64,000 nt of DNA from Sitta carolinensis (lineage: Eukaryota; Chordata; Aves; Passeriformes; Sittidae), in assembly GCA_032173965.1 (NCBI GenBank), contig CM063284.1, positions 111,760,410-111,824,409 of the forward strand, read 5' to 3'. Numbering within the stretch: position 1 is the first letter of the stretch; the number at the start of each line of letters is the position of its first letter. The position numbers and the translations under genes are program-made. The notes below the pieces were generated by a model. The model had not been told where the DNA came from and searched no databases. It saw nothing but the letters and a program-made list of their open reading frames with translations. This document shows positions 62,601 through 64,000 of the stretch, piece after piece.

Positions 62601-64000
62601 AAATAAGAAGCAAAGGGTGGCAAAGTTCATGGACAGTAACTTTTTTTTTGAGTTGGAGACCTTTCTAGACATGTTTGTTATCATTTTGTTCTGATTCAAA
62701 TGCAGGTTTAACAGCAAAATAAAAAGCTGTCTTGTTTAAATGAAGATGTAACTCATTTTATGAACAAGAACTGCAAACAGCTGCTTCCATATGTTGCTAG
62801 TATCAGGAAAAATTCTTTGTTAAATTGCATCTTTAAGATTAAACTCTGTGCTGAAAATAAACACAACAAAAGCGTGAGATGATTGAGGAGAACAGTGACC
62901 TACTCCAGGAAAAAATACACTTTGTTTCAGCTGGTGATGAATCTGCATGACCCAGACAGAGAGTTCCAACTTTGACTATCACTGTATTCTGCAGTATTTT
63001 GACATGTAATATAAATGTCTATGATAAGGGATAAAAGGCACGTTGGGCCATCTGTGCTAGTTTTAAACCTGTTTGTCCATATTTGGGATGTTGTAACCTT
63101 TTTTTTTATATTTGCTAAAAGTGAATTTTTAACATAGTTTGGACCTAATTCTGCTTTCTGTAGTGTTTCTACTAGAAAATGTTTTAAGTACAGTCCTCTG
63201 TTAGCCAGATTGAAACGCAGTTCACAAAGGTGTCATCATACTCTCTTTGAAGTTGAAGGGAGACACATCTGCCTTGAATGAGAGCAGGATCAAATCACCT
63301 AAGCAAATGGTTGATTAATCAGATAGTGCCAAGGAAGCCAAGTGTGGTTTGAGACCTTCTGTAAAGGAGACAAAGCTCTGGCTTCACTTTTAATGATGAA
63401 CTCTTTTCCTTCATAATGGCTAGTGTGTGAATCTTCTGCTGTCATTCTCATGCCCCCAGGTTTGCTTTTAGTCTTATGGATCTTTCTTCTCTAATAAATC
63501 CATAGAGAGCAGTGAGATTTGCAAGTGCAATTAGGGCTGCCTAGTTCTCATAGTCTGCTTCTGCACCCTCTGATCTCCGGCTCCTTGCTATACTTTCATA
63601 CTATCATCTCTTAAGTTTTTTTGCATTGCTTCGAAGGGTTTTGTAAGACAATCTAAGGGACCACATATATGTGGTAATGAGCTATCATATTTGGATTGAA
63701 AAATAACTTATATGCTCATCTTTTACATGGGGAAAATTTTTCTCCAAAATTGCTGCTCAAAGATTAATTGAAGAATGTGTGGGAGGCTAGCATGGGTATG
63801 CTTGTCCAGAAACATACATGCCAGTTAGATAAGCTTCATGATTTTTTTCCAGACGTTTTCAAAAAGGAATTAAATTTGCTTTTGCATTATTGGTTTTCAA
63901 TATTTTCATGATAAACAGAATGTGTGGAGGGTTTTTTTGGTTTTTTTTTTTTTTTTTACTTTAGTAGGCATATATTTACTTTTTATTATCAATGGATGGA
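59641..64000. other. Unique AT-rich DNA to the window end
   Basis: No gene or named repeat is recognised. ORFs stay below 75 codons. Simple sequence: 10 A at 60666-60675, 11 T at 62490-62500 and 17 T at 63941-63957. Confidence 0.6.
63931..63957. repeat. T-rich tract at the window end
   Basis: Seven T, GG and 17 T are read directly. Simple sequence. Confidence 0.95.

Noticed and set aside
1..64000. CRISPR arrays, operons, ribosome binding sites or phage genes
   Set aside because: Composition, repeats and lack of dense ORFs show vertebrate nuclear DNA; no regularly spaced repeats are present.
1..64000. tRNA, rRNA or snRNA genes
   Set aside because: I scanned for B-box-like GGTTCGAATCC words and rRNA/snRNA core motifs and found none with a supporting fold.

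Overview
This window looks like AT-rich nuclear DNA from a bird, possibly a passerine. I find no gene that I can support. The bird assignment rests on the repeats. There are four CR1 LINE fragments, two of them with recognisable avian/sauropsid 3' ends. There are three endogenous-retrovirus LTRs, two of which share the core of the ERVL-type LTR common in bird genomes. There is one ancient MIR/CORE-SINE-like remnant. I see no L1, Alu or B1 and few other interspersed repeats. No open reading frame exceeds 197 codons, and the longest one lies antisense inside an LTR. Stops are dense in all six frames, and no ORF resembles a known protein family to me. The DNA is therefore either intergenic or the inside of a very long intron.

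Layout. Positions 1-8800 are unique AT-rich sequence with T-runs at 2966 and 4694. Positions 8801-9810 hold a diverged plus-strand LTR that keeps a TATAAA. Positions 9811-14000 are unique sequence with (AT)n. Positions 14005-14520 hold an old SINE-like composite. The unique sequence that follows is broken by a 192-bp all-purine AAAAG/GAAA tract at 18908-19099 and a CT/AT tract at 20819-20866. A 3' CR1 fragment lies at 26025-26537 (+). A complete solo LTR lies at 30219-30768 (+) with a near-perfect 5-bp target duplication. A 3' CR1 fragment in reverse lies at 35775-35998, followed by (CA)n at 36577-36600. A short reverse CR1 3' end lies at 47613-47725. AT microsatellites lie near 51745-51815. 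A 22-bp perfect palindrome lies at 54050-54071. A 1347-bp solo LTR on the minus strand, 54298-55644, has TG...CA ends and 5-bp direct repeats. A long, decayed, very old CR1 copy (+) occupies about 58485-59640.

Nothing here works together as a pathway or operon. The biology visible is the history of insertions: an old CR1/SINE layer, younger CR1 tails, then ERV LTR insertions reduced to solo LTRs. T-runs of 14 or more on the plus strand outnumber A-runs of that length 9 to 2. This weakly hints that, if the window is an intron, the host gene is on the plus strand. I did not find a convincing undescribed system. The best leads for follow-up are the three LTRs, the purine tract, the perfect palindromes and one CpG-containing, repeat-free candidate regulatory segment near 45500-45780.
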